NCBI GenBank assembly: GCA_013399305.1
Contig: VXAI01000341.1
Location: forward strand, 539,785 to 603,784
Direction of reading: 5' to 3'
From: Rostratula benghalensis
Lineage: Eukaryota > Chordata > Aves > Charadriiformes > Rostratulidae
DNA length: 64,000 nt
Position 1 is the stretch's first letter. Each line of letters begins with the position of its first letter. Positions 1 through 12,030 of the stretch are shown here, one piece after another. A program made the position numbers and the translations under genes. The notes beneath the pieces are model-generated. The model saw nothing but the letters and a program-made list of their open reading frames with translations, was not told the DNA's origin and searched no databases.

Positions 1-90
1 TTCCCTTCCCTTCCCTTCCCTTCCCTTCCCTTCCCTTCCCTTCCCTTCCCTTCCCTTCCCTTCCCTTCCCTTCCCTTCCCTTCCCTTCCC
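1..90. repeat. (TTCCC)n pentanucleotide microsatellite
   Basis: Eighteen uninterrupted copies of TTCCC run from the first base of the window to base 90, then decay into unique sequence. The array is cut by the window edge, so its real length is unknown. The + strand is pure pyrimidine. The other strand reads AAGGG repeated, giving many three-G runs separated by AA. It lies in an intron of the ADGRL3-like gene. Confidence 0.97.
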
Positions 91-3000
91 CTTTCAAGAA
101 GATTGGATTGTGCTGCTCCAAGAATCCCTCTGCACCAAGTGGACTCATTTGTAATACAGGTTGCTGAAAGCAAAATGCTATCTTCTATCAGATTCTGGTG
201 TACACGGAATTCTTACTGTAGTGGTCACTGAGCCATTCAACAAATGTTACTTCACTTGAAACTACCATGTCAATCAGAACTGGAATGGCTGATATTACTG
301 AGACTGTGTATTTAATCTGAAGGAGCCAACCAATCCAGCCCTCCCTTTGAGTGACACCAAAGCCACTAAATGCTATTAGATATAACCCCACACAAGAAGG
401 ATTAAGCAGAATTACTCTATACTATCCCTGGTACAAGAAAGAGAAGGCTAAGCATTAGCCTTTTAGAGGAAGTTTTACTTGAGATGGTGGTCAGGGTTAG
501 CATGTGTGAATATCTAAATCTTTACATTCATTAAAGCAACTAAGGAGTTGTAGCTTTAAAGGGAAAAAAAATTTCTCTTGCATTGAGGTGGTGTTGGTTC
601 ATCGTATTTCAGAGGGGATAGAATATATGACTAATGGCAATTTGAATACTGTCTATTGCAAAGGAAAATATTCATAACTAAAGCTGTCTATTCATTTTAT
701 AGTGGCATATTTCACTGCAAAGAGCAGGAGCTTGATGAAGAAGAAGCTGGAAGTTTTCAACTGGACTGAAACACACCACCTTTTGGGTGTACTTTTCAGA
801 CCCCATGGTCTCATTTTCAGTCATACTGTATGTCTCCTGTAATCATTTTTGGGGCCAGACAGACACATCAGAAATGATGTAGTATAATGTGCTGCTTCTT
901 CCTGCAAATACGCAAGTTAGATCAATGGGATCAGGAAATTTGGCAGGACCTCAGGACCCTTGCTAGCAACACAGAGCACTGCCCTTGCAGACCTTTCTGT
1001 TGCCCTTGCAGAGGGCAGACATCAAGCATGACTCATACAGTGTGAAGGAGGCTTGGGTGAGAACTAATATGTATTATTCAAGCAGTACTAATTAGGATCT
1101 TATTGTTCTAGTCTGTGTTCAGACTTATAATCATCCAAAGGCCTGCAGTAACGTTGTGGGAACTAAATAAGAATAATCCAGAGTTGCACTTGAAGGATCT
1201 TAGAAATTTAGGTTCCAAATACAGAATATCTGATACTAAAAAAATTATATTTGACCTTTTATGAAACATCTAGTCTGTAAAATGATGTTTAATCTATGAC
1301 CCTGTGTTCCGCACACAGCTATTTTGGAGCCAGTGGGCCTGTGCAATTTCTGACCCACTGCAGACTTCTCAGTCCCTGACCATGTAGAAAGAAATAAGTA
1401 TAGGATGGAAGCATGAAGAGAACAGCTGGTAAAACCTCCTATATTGCTCCTGGCTTTCTGAAGCAATGAAAAAGGACACAATGAAGAATATAAAGTCGAT
1501 AGTTGACTTCACCAAAGCTAATTTTGGTAAGCTACAGACTTCAGATCTCATTCAATCTATAAATCAGCAATTCTGCATGGGTCTTTAAAAAGAAAAAAAT
1601 AAATTGAATTGTCATGCCTTCCCCCAGCTGTTTACAGCAGGGAGGTAAAGAGGAAAAATAAACAAACTTTATCATGTTTTGACAATTCACTAGCAAAATT
1701 GTGCAGAATGACCCAACAAGCAAGAAAACAATTGTTGTGCTGTAAAATTATGTTACATGCAAAGGTGGAAAGCATGCAAAAGCAACGCAGCGCCAAGTTG
1801 TCCTTGCAAGGTATTTTTGGGCTGCTTAGCGTTGCTTCACCTTATAGGACTGGGAATTTCAGGAATTCCTGGTCGAGGCAATAGAAAGAGTTGCTGTTTT
1901 ACTGGCTGTGACAGGAGCATACTTAATCTTTGCTATAAAGCAGTAAGAATACTCCCAGGATTTGACCATCAGATATTGTATTCAAAACTGTCACTGATGT
2001 GGAAAGGTTACAAATATATTAACAGCTAGGGATGAGGTTTAAAGATGGTTAGATTTCATTTTCTTTCGGCTGAGGAAGAGGGAGATGATTCCTGATGATT
2101 ATTGAAACAATCCTAGTAAGGCTTTCTTTGGATGACTGATCCAGCTGCTTGCCTGTTATTGGCATTGGACAAGAACTTAGGCCTAAAAGCTCTGCTTCCT
2201 ATGCTGTTACTGTTTGTACCCAAAGCGTATGGACTCTGCCCTCACCAGCAGTCAGAAAGTCCATATGCAGTCACTATGTGTGTTAGGGAAGCCTTTGTAT
2301 TCAGATCCTCTCTCTATGGGTAATGAAGATACATGAGAGACTTTTGAGACCTTCCTTTTCTTCTCACGGGTTTCTTCATCCAGCTAGGTTAATGATGAAC
2401 AGTGCGGCAAAAGTAGGTGATCTCACTCCTCCCACTTCCCTGAGATTGAACTGAAAAAATGGATTCTTTAGGAGGCTTTTGATTGAGAGAGAAAACATGA
2501 CAACATAGGGAAGTTCTGTCAGAGTTGGATCAATTTGCCCAAACAACTCATTTTTTTCGGCTGCCAGCATTTTAGCACTCAGAGGGGAGTTGTCAAAATC
2601 TCTACAGGCAAACATGTCCTTCATGCTGAGACATACTTTATACTATCTCAAAAAGAAGGAAAGAAGGAACAAAAAATAAGAAAGAAGATGAGATGATCAG
2701 ATTACTGTTCTTTTAGGTCTTGGAGAAAAAACCCTTGCTTCATTTCTTCATCAAATGACATAGTCTTAATCTTGTTTATTGCTTGATTACTCACTTTGGG
2801 ATGGAGCCTGTCCCCTCTTGCAGGGGCTCTGCACTGTAGCTGAAGGTTGCCAGCAGGAAGCAGTACCAGACAGGCTGTATTGCATTTCTCAAGGCTCCAG
2901 TTGCTGATCAGAAGTGATTAATGAAGTTAGGGTGCACTGACCCCCTCAGAAAAGAAATTATTCATGTCTTTGCACTTCCTTAGTGAGAGAAGCTGATAAA

Positions 3001-6000
3001 AATACCTGTAATGAAGACTCAAAGACTGCTTTAATCCTTTATTGTCTAGCAGTCCTTTCTGGGCTGGAGTCACAATGAGGAGATATAATCCCATGGAAAC
3101 CCATGAAAGACAGAAGTTATCATTTGTGTGATCGTGTAGCAGTGGAAGTTCATTAGGGTGGATAAGAGGATGTACACCAAGAGCCAGAGAAGCATGCCCA
3201 TACACTGAAATTGGTTCTTGGAGGCTTGCAAAGATGAGTTTGTGGAGAGAAATTTGTCTGATGTAGAAGGTGAATGGAGGCAAGGGGTCACCTGCTTGGG
3301 AGATGATGGAGGAGAGAGAGGATCAGAGCAGAGGTATAGGCTGTACCAGGGAAGTACGATGTGGAGATAGAGACCATGCTACACATGGGAAAAAAGTACA
3401 GGATGGCAAATAAAGGCAGAATTGGAGGGGACATCTTCTACAGTCTGTCACAAATGGAACAAAGCAAGAGTGACAAATTCTTGGACCACATCTTACAATA
3501 CTTAAATCTACAAGACATTTCAATTACCATCTCCAGGCTAGTGACTCACAGATCTACCTGTCTACTTTGGACAGGTGTCTCCTACCATGTAATCCAGCAT
3601 CTCAGCTGGTTTCTCTGACAACCCCACTGGATGCTTTGTCTCTGAAATTTAAGTTCAATATGGCAAGAGCTGCTGCCTGATTTCATCTTTTCCCCAACTG
3701 CTCCCCTTTCTGAATGAACAAGAACAGCACAAGTAACAGAAAGATAGGGCTGTGTCCCAAGCTCTGCCTGTGAGAAGTGAGCAGGCTGTAACACATTTGA
3801 CTTTCATTAAAACCCTTGACCTGGAATTGAGACGTAGCTCTCTAAATTATGCTGGCAGATGGTTTAAAAGCTGTCTGAAAGGTGGTGAAGAAAGGCTGCG
3901 ACTGGTGGGAGTCTCTCTGGGGCAGAGAGAGTCTGATATGGGGATGGAGAGCTACATCCAGATACAATCCCACTACTGTTCCCAGATGTGGGGTTTTGTT
4001 ATGGTTAAGCTGATAGCTGCCCCCACTACACCCTTGCTCTTTTACTCTTGCCCTTTCCTTTGCATCAGATCTGGTACTGCTGCCCCAGCAGGCTGAATTG
4101 GCTCTGCTCATTGAGACAGTGGAAAACTAGTAATTACTCTTTTTAGTGGATCATTTTCCATCACATCAGCTCTTGCTCACTCTGTCCTTCCATTGATTGC
4201 CAGATCTGCTGCAAGTGAGGGGATGGAAGTGCCTGGCCATGTCCCAGGGGAGGGAAGACTGCTGTGAAATGCGTTAGCTATAACATGAACTGCTCACTTG
4301 GTTAAGAGTGCCCAGCTAAGAGAGATGCAGAAGAGAGAGAAAAAAACATGAGCTATAGAGAGAGCACAGCAGCAAAAGTCAGGCCCTAAAGGAGCACAGA
4401 CAGGGGGAAAATAGCAAGCAATGGGAAAAAATAAGGCAGGAACATCTCAGGCAGGGAGGCAGCAGGATTCTTCACCCTACCAGGAAAGGGAAAACAAAGA
4501 TGAAATCTTTTGACAGCAAGACCTGCTGCTCAGCTTCTGGGAGGGAGTGGTGGGCAGCTCCAAAAAGATACCTTTCAAAACAAAGTAAGAAACAATTTTG
4601 CCTCTGCAGCAGATGGACTGAATGGCTTTGTCTACTTCTACTTTTCCCTCCAAAGTCTTCCTAACTTCTCCATCTCAAGTCTTTTCAGCATCTTCTGATG
4701 CAGAACAGGCTGGGTTTGATCCACAAAATGAGTTGGGAGTGTTCTGCTTGACTTTTGGGACAAGAGCAGAGCAAAGATGGGAGGAACTGGCACAGTGCCC
4801 TTCATATCAGATTAAATAGTCAGCCAGGAAAACCTCCCTGGGTTTCACTGTATTCAGCATTACTAAATCCACTCTGAGTAGTTTGTGGTTACCAGTATTT
4901 GTCATCTACACCAGGGTTCTGAGGATTGCATTGCTCCAAATCACTCCTCCTCCTCTTCACCAAAATCCCTCTCCTCTTCCACCCTGTTTTCCAGTGTAGG
5001 TGACTGGTAAATTGTCTTTCATAGCACTGCAAGTACATCTGGGAGGTGAAAACTAATACAATGTGCCCTGTTTCTTTGTCCTGCCAGGCAAACATTTGGG
5101 GAGTAAAGCTCAGAAAATGTGCAGCCCTGCTTTGGGAAAGCCAGACCTGCATGCGGCCTTCCTCCATGTGCTGCCATATGGGGAGAAGATAGGAGGTCTT
5201 TAACATTGTTTAATTATAATGGCATGTGTTAAATGTGTCCAGGGTTTTTTTCTTCTTCCTTGCTGGTCCTTATCCCAGGCTCTTATATCACAGGATTAAT
5301 TCTGAGATGTGTGCTGGAGGATGCAGAGCATTGCTGGAGCAAAGGTGGTGCTAAATCAAATGTTTTAGGTCCTTGATAAAGGGATGAGCTTGATCTAAAC
5401 AGAAATTACTGTTTGCACAGCAAGGCAAGGAATCTTATAACTTGAAGAAGTATCTTCACTTCTGACTTAGCTGGGATGTGAGTTTCTGCGTCCTAAATGC
5501 CACTTTGAAAATATGCAGCTGCTACTAGTGAAAAGCCTCCAATCGCTTCAGCTGCTGAAACACTCACGCAGTTTTTACCCTGTTACTTTGGCATTATTTT
5601 TCTCCTTTTTTTTCCCCCATAATTCAAACCTATCCTAGGCCATTCCCAGTAATGACTAACACATGAAGGACAGTTTTGTCATCAGAAAAGGCCATTTTGA
5701 TTTCCTTCCTCTTATGGGTAAAGCTGTTGGATGTTGTGACAGAAACAAAGTAGGAATAGTATATCTGCAGAACAAAAACAACCCCAAACTAGTCCATTTT
5801 ATCACTGTTTCTGCTCACACCAGCACTGCTTCTGCATATGCATCTACTACACAAGATGCCTGTGTGACTTAGCCAAATGTCTCCTCAGCACAGTCCTCTC
5901 CCTGTGTCCTTTATCCAGCTTTCTTCCTCAACTCCAAGGTTTTCTTCACGTTTGGCAGCCCTGTGGCTGAGCCTGCAGGTTGCTTTGGTCAGTGCTGGGG

Positions 6001-6867
6001 AACTCCGCTGCAGCTTAAGACAAGAAATTGAGAACCTGCCTTTTCCTTCTCATCTGCGAATTAGTGAGTTTTCCTGTTGACCCCTCTCTTTGGAACACAG
6101 AGAAGCAAGATGCAGATATCAAAGCAGGTTTGTAGTAAAAATGAAAAAAAAAAAAAAAGTGCATTCTGCAATCCTGCAACTCCTACGCTCAGATATTAAA
6201 TTATCTGTAAGATAAGATGCACAAGCACACATTATTGGCATATGAAACAGCTGCTACTTCATACACTTTATGACACCTTCAAAAGCAATGTGTATAGTTG
6301 CAGTAGTGTAACTTTGCTTTTTTCAAGAACAGTATGGGAGAAGAAACATTTGCATGTTATGCTAGTTTTGCACAGGAGCACTCTTCTCAGTCTGGATTGT
6401 AGGCTCTCTGTCAATGCCCATGGAGGCTGCCAGATTCAGTAACCTCCATTTTCAGAAGGCAGTTGTGACCAGGATCCAGCAGTTCCTCCACATGCAGCCA
6501 TACGAGCAGGTACCCTACCTTTTCTGCTGCAGTTCAAGTTTGTGGTGGTTCCTGTTTTGAAATACAAAAGGCAAAATGACAAGAAGGCAGAGATAATGTA
6601 GTTGGAGAGAGCCCTTTGGAAAAGAGGGTTTTCTTGTATTCAGAGGCATCAACAGCTTCAAGGGAAGGACAAGGAAATAAACCCGTGAGGGAGAGAAGAG
6701 AGAGCGGATGAGTTATGGCTACCCTAAGGAGTTAAAAGGGCAATGAAAGATGAAAGAGAGATGTACAGATGAAAGAAAGATACTCCATAAAAGTCCATGA
6801 ATAAATTAAGTGGTGGACAGAATCAGTGCTAACTCTGACATGTCTGAGGTAGAGAATGGCTTTTTTA
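91..6867. other. Intronic sequence, no gene recognised
   Basis: This is single-copy-looking, AT-rich sequence in the intron upstream of the 13434 exon. Open frames are short, overlap on both strands, and show no motif I recognise. There is a short poly(A) run near 6143-6158. I see no CR1, tRNA or other RNA gene, and no olfactomedin-domain exon, which should be large enough to stand out. Confidence 0.7.
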
Positions 6868-7590
6868 TGACCGCCCTTGACCTGGTGGCCTTGCTCTTTT
6901 TAATGCACCCTAGGATACCATTGGTCTTCTTGGCCACAACCCCACGTTGCTGGCTCTAGCTCATCCTGTTGTCCACCAGGACTCACTGGTCTCTCCCTAC
7001 AGAGCAGTTTTCCAGCAGGTCTGCCCCAAACCTGTACTAATATATGGGGTTATTCCTTCCTAGATGCAGGACCCTATGCTTGCCCTTGTTAAATTTCAGT
7101 AGGTTTCTCTCCACCCAGCTTTTTAGCATGTCTCTCTCAATGGCAGTCTTCTGGTGTGTCAGCCACTCCTCCCTGGTTTGTGTCATCAGCAGACATGTAG
7201 AGGGTTTATTCTGTCACCTCATCCACGTTGTTGATGAATAGATTGAACAAGACCGAACCCAGTAATGACCCCCAGGGAACACCATTATTTACAGGCCTCC
7301 AACTGGACTCTGCATCACTGATTACAACCCTCTGAGATCTGGCCATTCAGCCAGTTTTCAATCCACCTCACTGTTCAGTCATCTAACCAACACTTCCTAA
7401 GCTTACTTATGAGGATGTTATGGGAGACAGTGTCAAAAGCCTTGATGCATTTGAGACAGATAACATCCACTGCTCTTCCCTTGTCCACCCAGCCAGTCAT
7501 GCCATCACAGAAGTCTATCACATTGGTCAAGCATGATTTCCCCTTGGTGAATCCACTCTCCCCAGATATATAATCAGGATCAAGATACCT
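6868..7590 (-). mobile_element. CR1 LINE fragment, internal part of ORF2
   Basis: Read on the minus strand, this is an old CR1 copy covering part of the reverse transcriptase region. The antisense of the KAFDTVSH block lies near 7420-7450, and the region coding for [12 protein letters not shown] sequence lies near 6960-7010. Stops and small indels interrupt all frames. Both the 3' terminal UTR/tail and the 5' half are absent, so this is an internal remnant. The boundaries are by eye, within about 20 bases. Confidence 0.85.
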
Positions 7591-7952
7591 CGTAAACTTT
7601 TTTGTTAATCAACCGAATCATATTTTTTCTTTGATTTTACTATTATTTGCAACAGTGGCATCTGAGAGGGTTGAAGGAAGGGAGGCAAGAAGGGGTGCCT
7701 GAAGCAAGCCATGGCAATGGGACTAGCACACAAGGCCACAGATAAAATTCTGAGTCCGGAGTCCAAACTGGAGGACCAGAGCAATGATCCTTCTGGCTCT
7801 AATGGTATTACAAGTTTTGTCACTGACTCCATTAAAACCCAAAATTTTACCCTATAGATCTATGCAAGATTTTGACGCTGATATCTCTGGTTCAGCTCAA
7901 GTCAAAGACTGACAGGACAGGTTTCACCAAGTGATGCATGAATTTTGCAGTT

Positions 7953-7992
7953 TCAGATGCTTTGTTCAAGCTCAGATGCTTTGTTCAAGCTC
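7953..7992. repeat. Two-copy 19-bp tandem duplication
   Basis: The 19-base unit beginning TCAGATGCTTTG occurs twice in direct succession, at about 7953-7971 and 7972-7990, with no mismatch. It is probably a slippage duplication. Confidence 0.85.
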
Positions 7993-9271
7993 CAGCTCTA
8001 GGTATGAGTGACTCCCACCTTCCCCTCTCCAGTTCCAGCTACTGCAGAAAAACACTTGAAACAGGGAATGTGAAAGCCTTAATGAATAAAAGGGATGGTA
8101 GAAACACTCAACACCTCCTTCTCCAAATCGGCTGGTCCTTCAGCTCTTTTTTCTGTATGTTGGGTCTGAGCTGACAATGGGGGAGCACCAGTAGGTGGGA
8201 CATGGCCTCCCTTCCCTGCATGACCATCTCTCCATCTGTCAGGCTTTCATTTCTACCCACACATATATTAAACTACAAACCTACTTGATTGACTGCTCTT
8301 TGACCTGAAGAGCTGCCCACACACTAACCAATATTAGCTTCGTACCCATACCTATAGGAGAGGAAACAGCTGGTGTCAGCTCCTTCCCAAATTTTGCAGG
8401 ATGCTCCAAAAATACCTGCATCTCTTTAAATTAAAATCATTCAGGTTTTAGTTGTTAAAAAAAATTAAAATTTCTTATGACAAAATACCAAAGGTCAAGA
8501 TGTCTCTGCTGCTGATGGAAAGTTGGCTATGCCTCATATGATAACAGCTTGCACAGTCTTCTCCAAATCCAGCCCTGATGATAACCATCTGTTGTTTCTG
8601 CAGCTGTCTCCCAGATAAAAAAGTAAACGGCAATGAAACCTAATCATCAAATGTGAGATGAAGTTGCCAATTTCATATCTAATCACTAAGGCTGGGCTCT
8701 GTTTCCCTTATTCTTCTTGCTGTACGGCCACCAACATGGTTGATGCCACGGTTACCTGTGAGTGGCAGTAGCAAGGCAGGGGGAGCAATGGCTAACAGCA
8801 GAAGACAGCTGTGGGTCAATCCATGTCTGCTTTATTTTGTATCATACCACAAGGATTCAGGGCTGGCCAACACTGCCTAAGTGTCAAAACCATCTCAGGT
8901 GAGATGGGGCAAGCAGCAAATGTGACATGGGCAGCCTCAAAGTCTGTCTTATGCTCATGCTGCCTCTCTCAATGAGAACAGACATATGGCATCTGTAGTA
9001 GGCAGGCTGTATGCACGCGCTGTGGCAATGGGAAGAGAAGCATACTCTAATAGCAGCAGTTCTGGGAGCAAAATGTAGATATGACCTTGAAAGTCTGCCT
9101 TATGATACAGCCTTCCTCAAGTAGAGGAAACAGGGGAGCTGTTTGCCTGGCTGGCCATTATTATCAGGCTTGACACATGAGAGATGCAACATATATTAAA
9201 AAGCCAATAACTTAGGGAATAAAAGTAATGTTTTGTGAAGACCGAAGGAAACATAATAGCTTGGGTGGTGG

Positions 9272-9320
9272 GTTTTTTTTTGGGTTTTTTTTTTTTTGTT
9301 GTTTTGTTGTTTTTTTTTTA
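9272..9320. repeat. T-rich low-complexity tract
   Basis: Runs of T interrupted by single or triple G residues (TTTTGGG and TTGTTTTG patterns). It is simple sequence in the intron with no flanking element that would mark it as a retrotransposon tail. Confidence 0.85.
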
Positions 9321-10418
9321 ATTAAGGGATCTGGATGCTCACATAAAGAGAATAAACATCCACACATCTTCAAAATTCTGCCCCTAAGTGATATAGTAAT
9401 CTACAGATGCCATGATAAAAAACTACAGAAAAAATCTATGAATGCATGGGCTAACCAAGGAAAGAAGCAACAAATCAGTCTCATCTGTTTATCTAGTAAA
9501 AACACTCCCCCCGCTCCCCAATCCTTTTTGGATATATACCCACTATTTGTAGCATCTAACAAGGTAGACCTCCTTCCTGACCCTGTGCCAAATCTCCAGT
9601 GCCTCTGACATTTGGTTTTCATACAGCACAACTCTTGTCATTATGTATACACACAGGAAACCTTTCTGCCTAGCCCTTGCTCATTTTCTCCCCTTACTGT
9701 GCACTGCTACACAATAAACCTGAATAAAAAACACAGAACTAGAAGATTCAAACTCCCCGAAACACAGAGAAAGAATGCCAACATATACTAAATGAGAAAT
9801 AAGGCTTTTTAGAACATATGATGAGAGACCTCCTAAAGAATTGATTATTTACCTCATAACACTCTGGTGCTGGCAATGCTATAAAGATAACTAAAATCAC
9901 CAGAATGGCTGGTCCTCATTTTTCCCTTCTGGTCCTGTGGTCACTGCCCGTGGTACTGTGGTGGGCATGAAGAGTCGTGCACCTGAAATACAGTGCTCCC
10001 CCATGTCTGTCCCAGCTCCAGCAGCAGCAATGAGAAGCCACCAGATGTATTTTGTAAACAAACATGCTCCAAACTATTTGTCTCAAGGTGTGAAAGTTCC
10101 ATTTCTTTACTGTCCTCATCCAGAGTCAATCACTGCAACACATTTTTTTCAATCAGACTGTGTCACTGGCTCATTTTCCTACCCATTTTCCAGCCTCTTT
10201 TATTGTGTTTTTGCTTTCCATGGGTTCAGTAATTCTCAAGATTCTTCTTAGACAGCCTAGCTAGCATTGCATACAGAGGATTTAATTTAATTTTGTGCTA
10301 GTACCTCTAATGACCCAGTGCTCCCATGCACTGCCTTTCCTATGCACTTCTTGTTAGCAACTCCAAACGCAAGCACTTGCTCCCCAGTTCAAGGACAGAC
10401 ATGCCACAGCAGGAACAC

Positions 10419-10811
10419 CTAGATCAGGTCACACAGGAACGCGTCCAGACAGGTTTTGAACATCTCCAGAGAAGGAGACTCCACCACCTCTCTGGGCAGC
10501 CCATTCCAGTGCTCCGTCACCCTCACCGTGAAGAAGTTTTTCCTCATATTTAAATGGAACCTCCTGTGTTCCAGCTTGTACCCATTGCCCCTTGTCCTAT
10601 CATAGGCCGTCACTGAGAAGAGCCTGGCTCCATCCTCCTGACACTCATCCTTTACAAAGTTATAAACATTAATGAGGTCACCCCTCAGTTTCCTCTTCTC
10701 CAAGCTGAAGAGACCCAGCTCCCTCAGCCTTTCCTCATATGGGAGATACTCCACTCCCTTCATCATCTTTGTGGCTGTGGCCTGGACTCTCTCCAGCAGT
10801 TCCCTGTCCAT
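10419..10811 (-). pseudogene. CR1 ORF2 C-terminal fragment
   Basis: An open frame of about 130 residues ends in the CR1 ORF2 C-terminus. It carries a [22 protein letters not shown] block, then DRTRGNG, then RKNFFTVRV, and ends LDAFLCDLI before the stop. No internal stop is present, which fits a fairly young copy. Its upstream part is hidden in the assembly gap and the element is 5'-truncated, so it cannot code for a working polyprotein. The same C-terminus, with about ten differences over some 74 residues, is found at 34635-34861. Confidence 0.85.
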
Positions 10812-10861
10812 CTGGAACTGAGGGGCCCAGAACTGGACACACTATTCCAGATGGGGTCTCA

Positions 10862-11446
10862 NNNNNNNNNNNNNNNNNNNNNNNNNNNNNNNNNNNNNNN
10901 NNNNNNNNNNNNNNNNNNNNNNNNNNNNNNNNNNNNNNNNNNNNNNNNNNNNNNNNNNNNNNNNNNNNNNNNNNNNNNNNNNNNNNNNNNNNNNNNNNNN
11001 NNNNNNNNNNNNNNNNNNNNNNNNNNNNNNNNNNNNNNNNNNNNNNNNNNNNNNNNNNNNNNNNNNNNNNNNNNNNNNNNNNNNNNNNNNNNNNNNNNNN
11101 NNNNNNNNNNNNNNNNNNNNNNNNNNNNNNNNNNNNNNNNNNNNNNNNNNNNNNNNNNNNNNNNNNNNNNNNNNNNNNNNNNNNNNNNNNNNNNNNNNNN
11201 NNNNNNNNNNNNNNNNNNNNNNNNNNNNNNNNNNNNNNNNNNNNNNNNNNNNNNNNNNNNNNNNNNNNNNNNNNNNNNNNNNNNNNNNNNNNNNNNNNNN
11301 NNNNNNNNNNNNNNNNNNNNNNNNNNNNNNNNNNNNNNNNNNNNNNNNNNNNNNNNNNNNNNNNNNNNNNNNNNNNNNNNNNNNNNNNNNNNNNNNNNNN
11401 NNNNNNNNNNNNNNNNNNNNNNNNNNNNNNNNNNNNNNNNNNNNNN
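10862..11446. other. Assembly gap (585 N)
   Basis: A run of unresolved bases inside the CR1 copy. Frames crossing it are artefacts. The real length may differ from 585. Confidence 1.
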
Positions 11447-11544
11447 GAGGATGCTGTGGGAGACTGTGTCAAATGCCTTACTGAAGTCAAGATAGATGAC
11501 ATCTACTGCTCTATGTGCACATAGAACAAAATAGGCCAGCAGCC

Positions 11545-12030
11545 TGCTGGGCTGCATTAAGCAGAACATAGCCAGCAGGTCAAATGAGGTGACCCTACCC
11601 CTCTGCTGGGGGTGGTGAAGGAATTCTGGATGCTGCATCCACCAAAAGGGAACTTACTGGAGCCAGTCCAGCAAAGGTTCACAGTTATGATTAAGGGAAT
11701 GAAGCATCTCTGTGTGGGTAGAGGCTGTCAGAGCTGGGACTGTCCAGCCTAGACCAGGGGATCTTACTGTTGTGTCTAAGTACCTGATGGGTTGAAATAG
11801 AGAAGATGGACCCCTTTTCTTAGAGGCAGAAAGTGACAGGATGAGGCACAAATTGAAATACAAGAAATTACACTTAAACATAAGAAAAAGTTGTTGGTGG
11901 GGTTTTTGTTTTTGTTGTTGTTTTGTTGTTGTTGTTCCTGTAAGGATGGCCAAACACTGGTACAGGGTACACCTGCCATGGGCTCTTGTTGCCCTTGGGC
12001 TGGACTAGGTGGTTTCCAGAGCTCCCTGCC
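11545..12030 (+). mobile_element. Degraded CR1 3' region
   Basis: A plus-strand relic recognisable as the 3' part of a CR1. A CTGCATTAA...GGCCAGCAGGT-like segment near 11552-11583 is followed by a block resembling 'accagtccagcaaaggttcac', a 'gtccagcctagaccagg' block near 11740-11760, and a GGCTGGACTAGGTGG tail near 11998-12012. It is heavily mutated, and a T/G-rich tract (about 11897-11937) has expanded inside it. It sits head to head with the minus-strand copy ending at 11520 but is of a different, older type. Confidence 0.6.

Larger units (their letters stand above)
7591..10403. other. Intronic sequence, no gene recognised
   Basis: Non-coding intron. It contains a 19-bp tandem duplication near 7953-7992 and a T-rich tract near 9272-9320. 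Open frames such as the one from 9228 run through the T-rich tract and look like chance. Nothing here resembles a known gene. Confidence 0.65.
10404..11520 (-). mobile_element. CR1 LINE, 5'-truncated, with assembly gap
   Basis: A minus-strand CR1 copy. From its 5' end it begins within the reverse transcriptase at an [25 protein letters not shown] block (about 11455-11520), enters a gap of N, and resumes with the C-terminal part of ORF2 (10419-10811). The ORF2 stop at about 10419 is followed by the usual start of the 3' UTR, but the last part of the UTR with the terminal octamer repeats is missing at about 10404. The copy therefore lost its 3' end or was broken later. It belongs to a family very similar to the copy at 33393-34945. 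Confidence 0.9.

Noticed and set aside
10735..11638. Long frames on both strands across 10735-11638 and again across 33886-34861
   Set aside because: They are open only because the gaps of N contain no stop codons.
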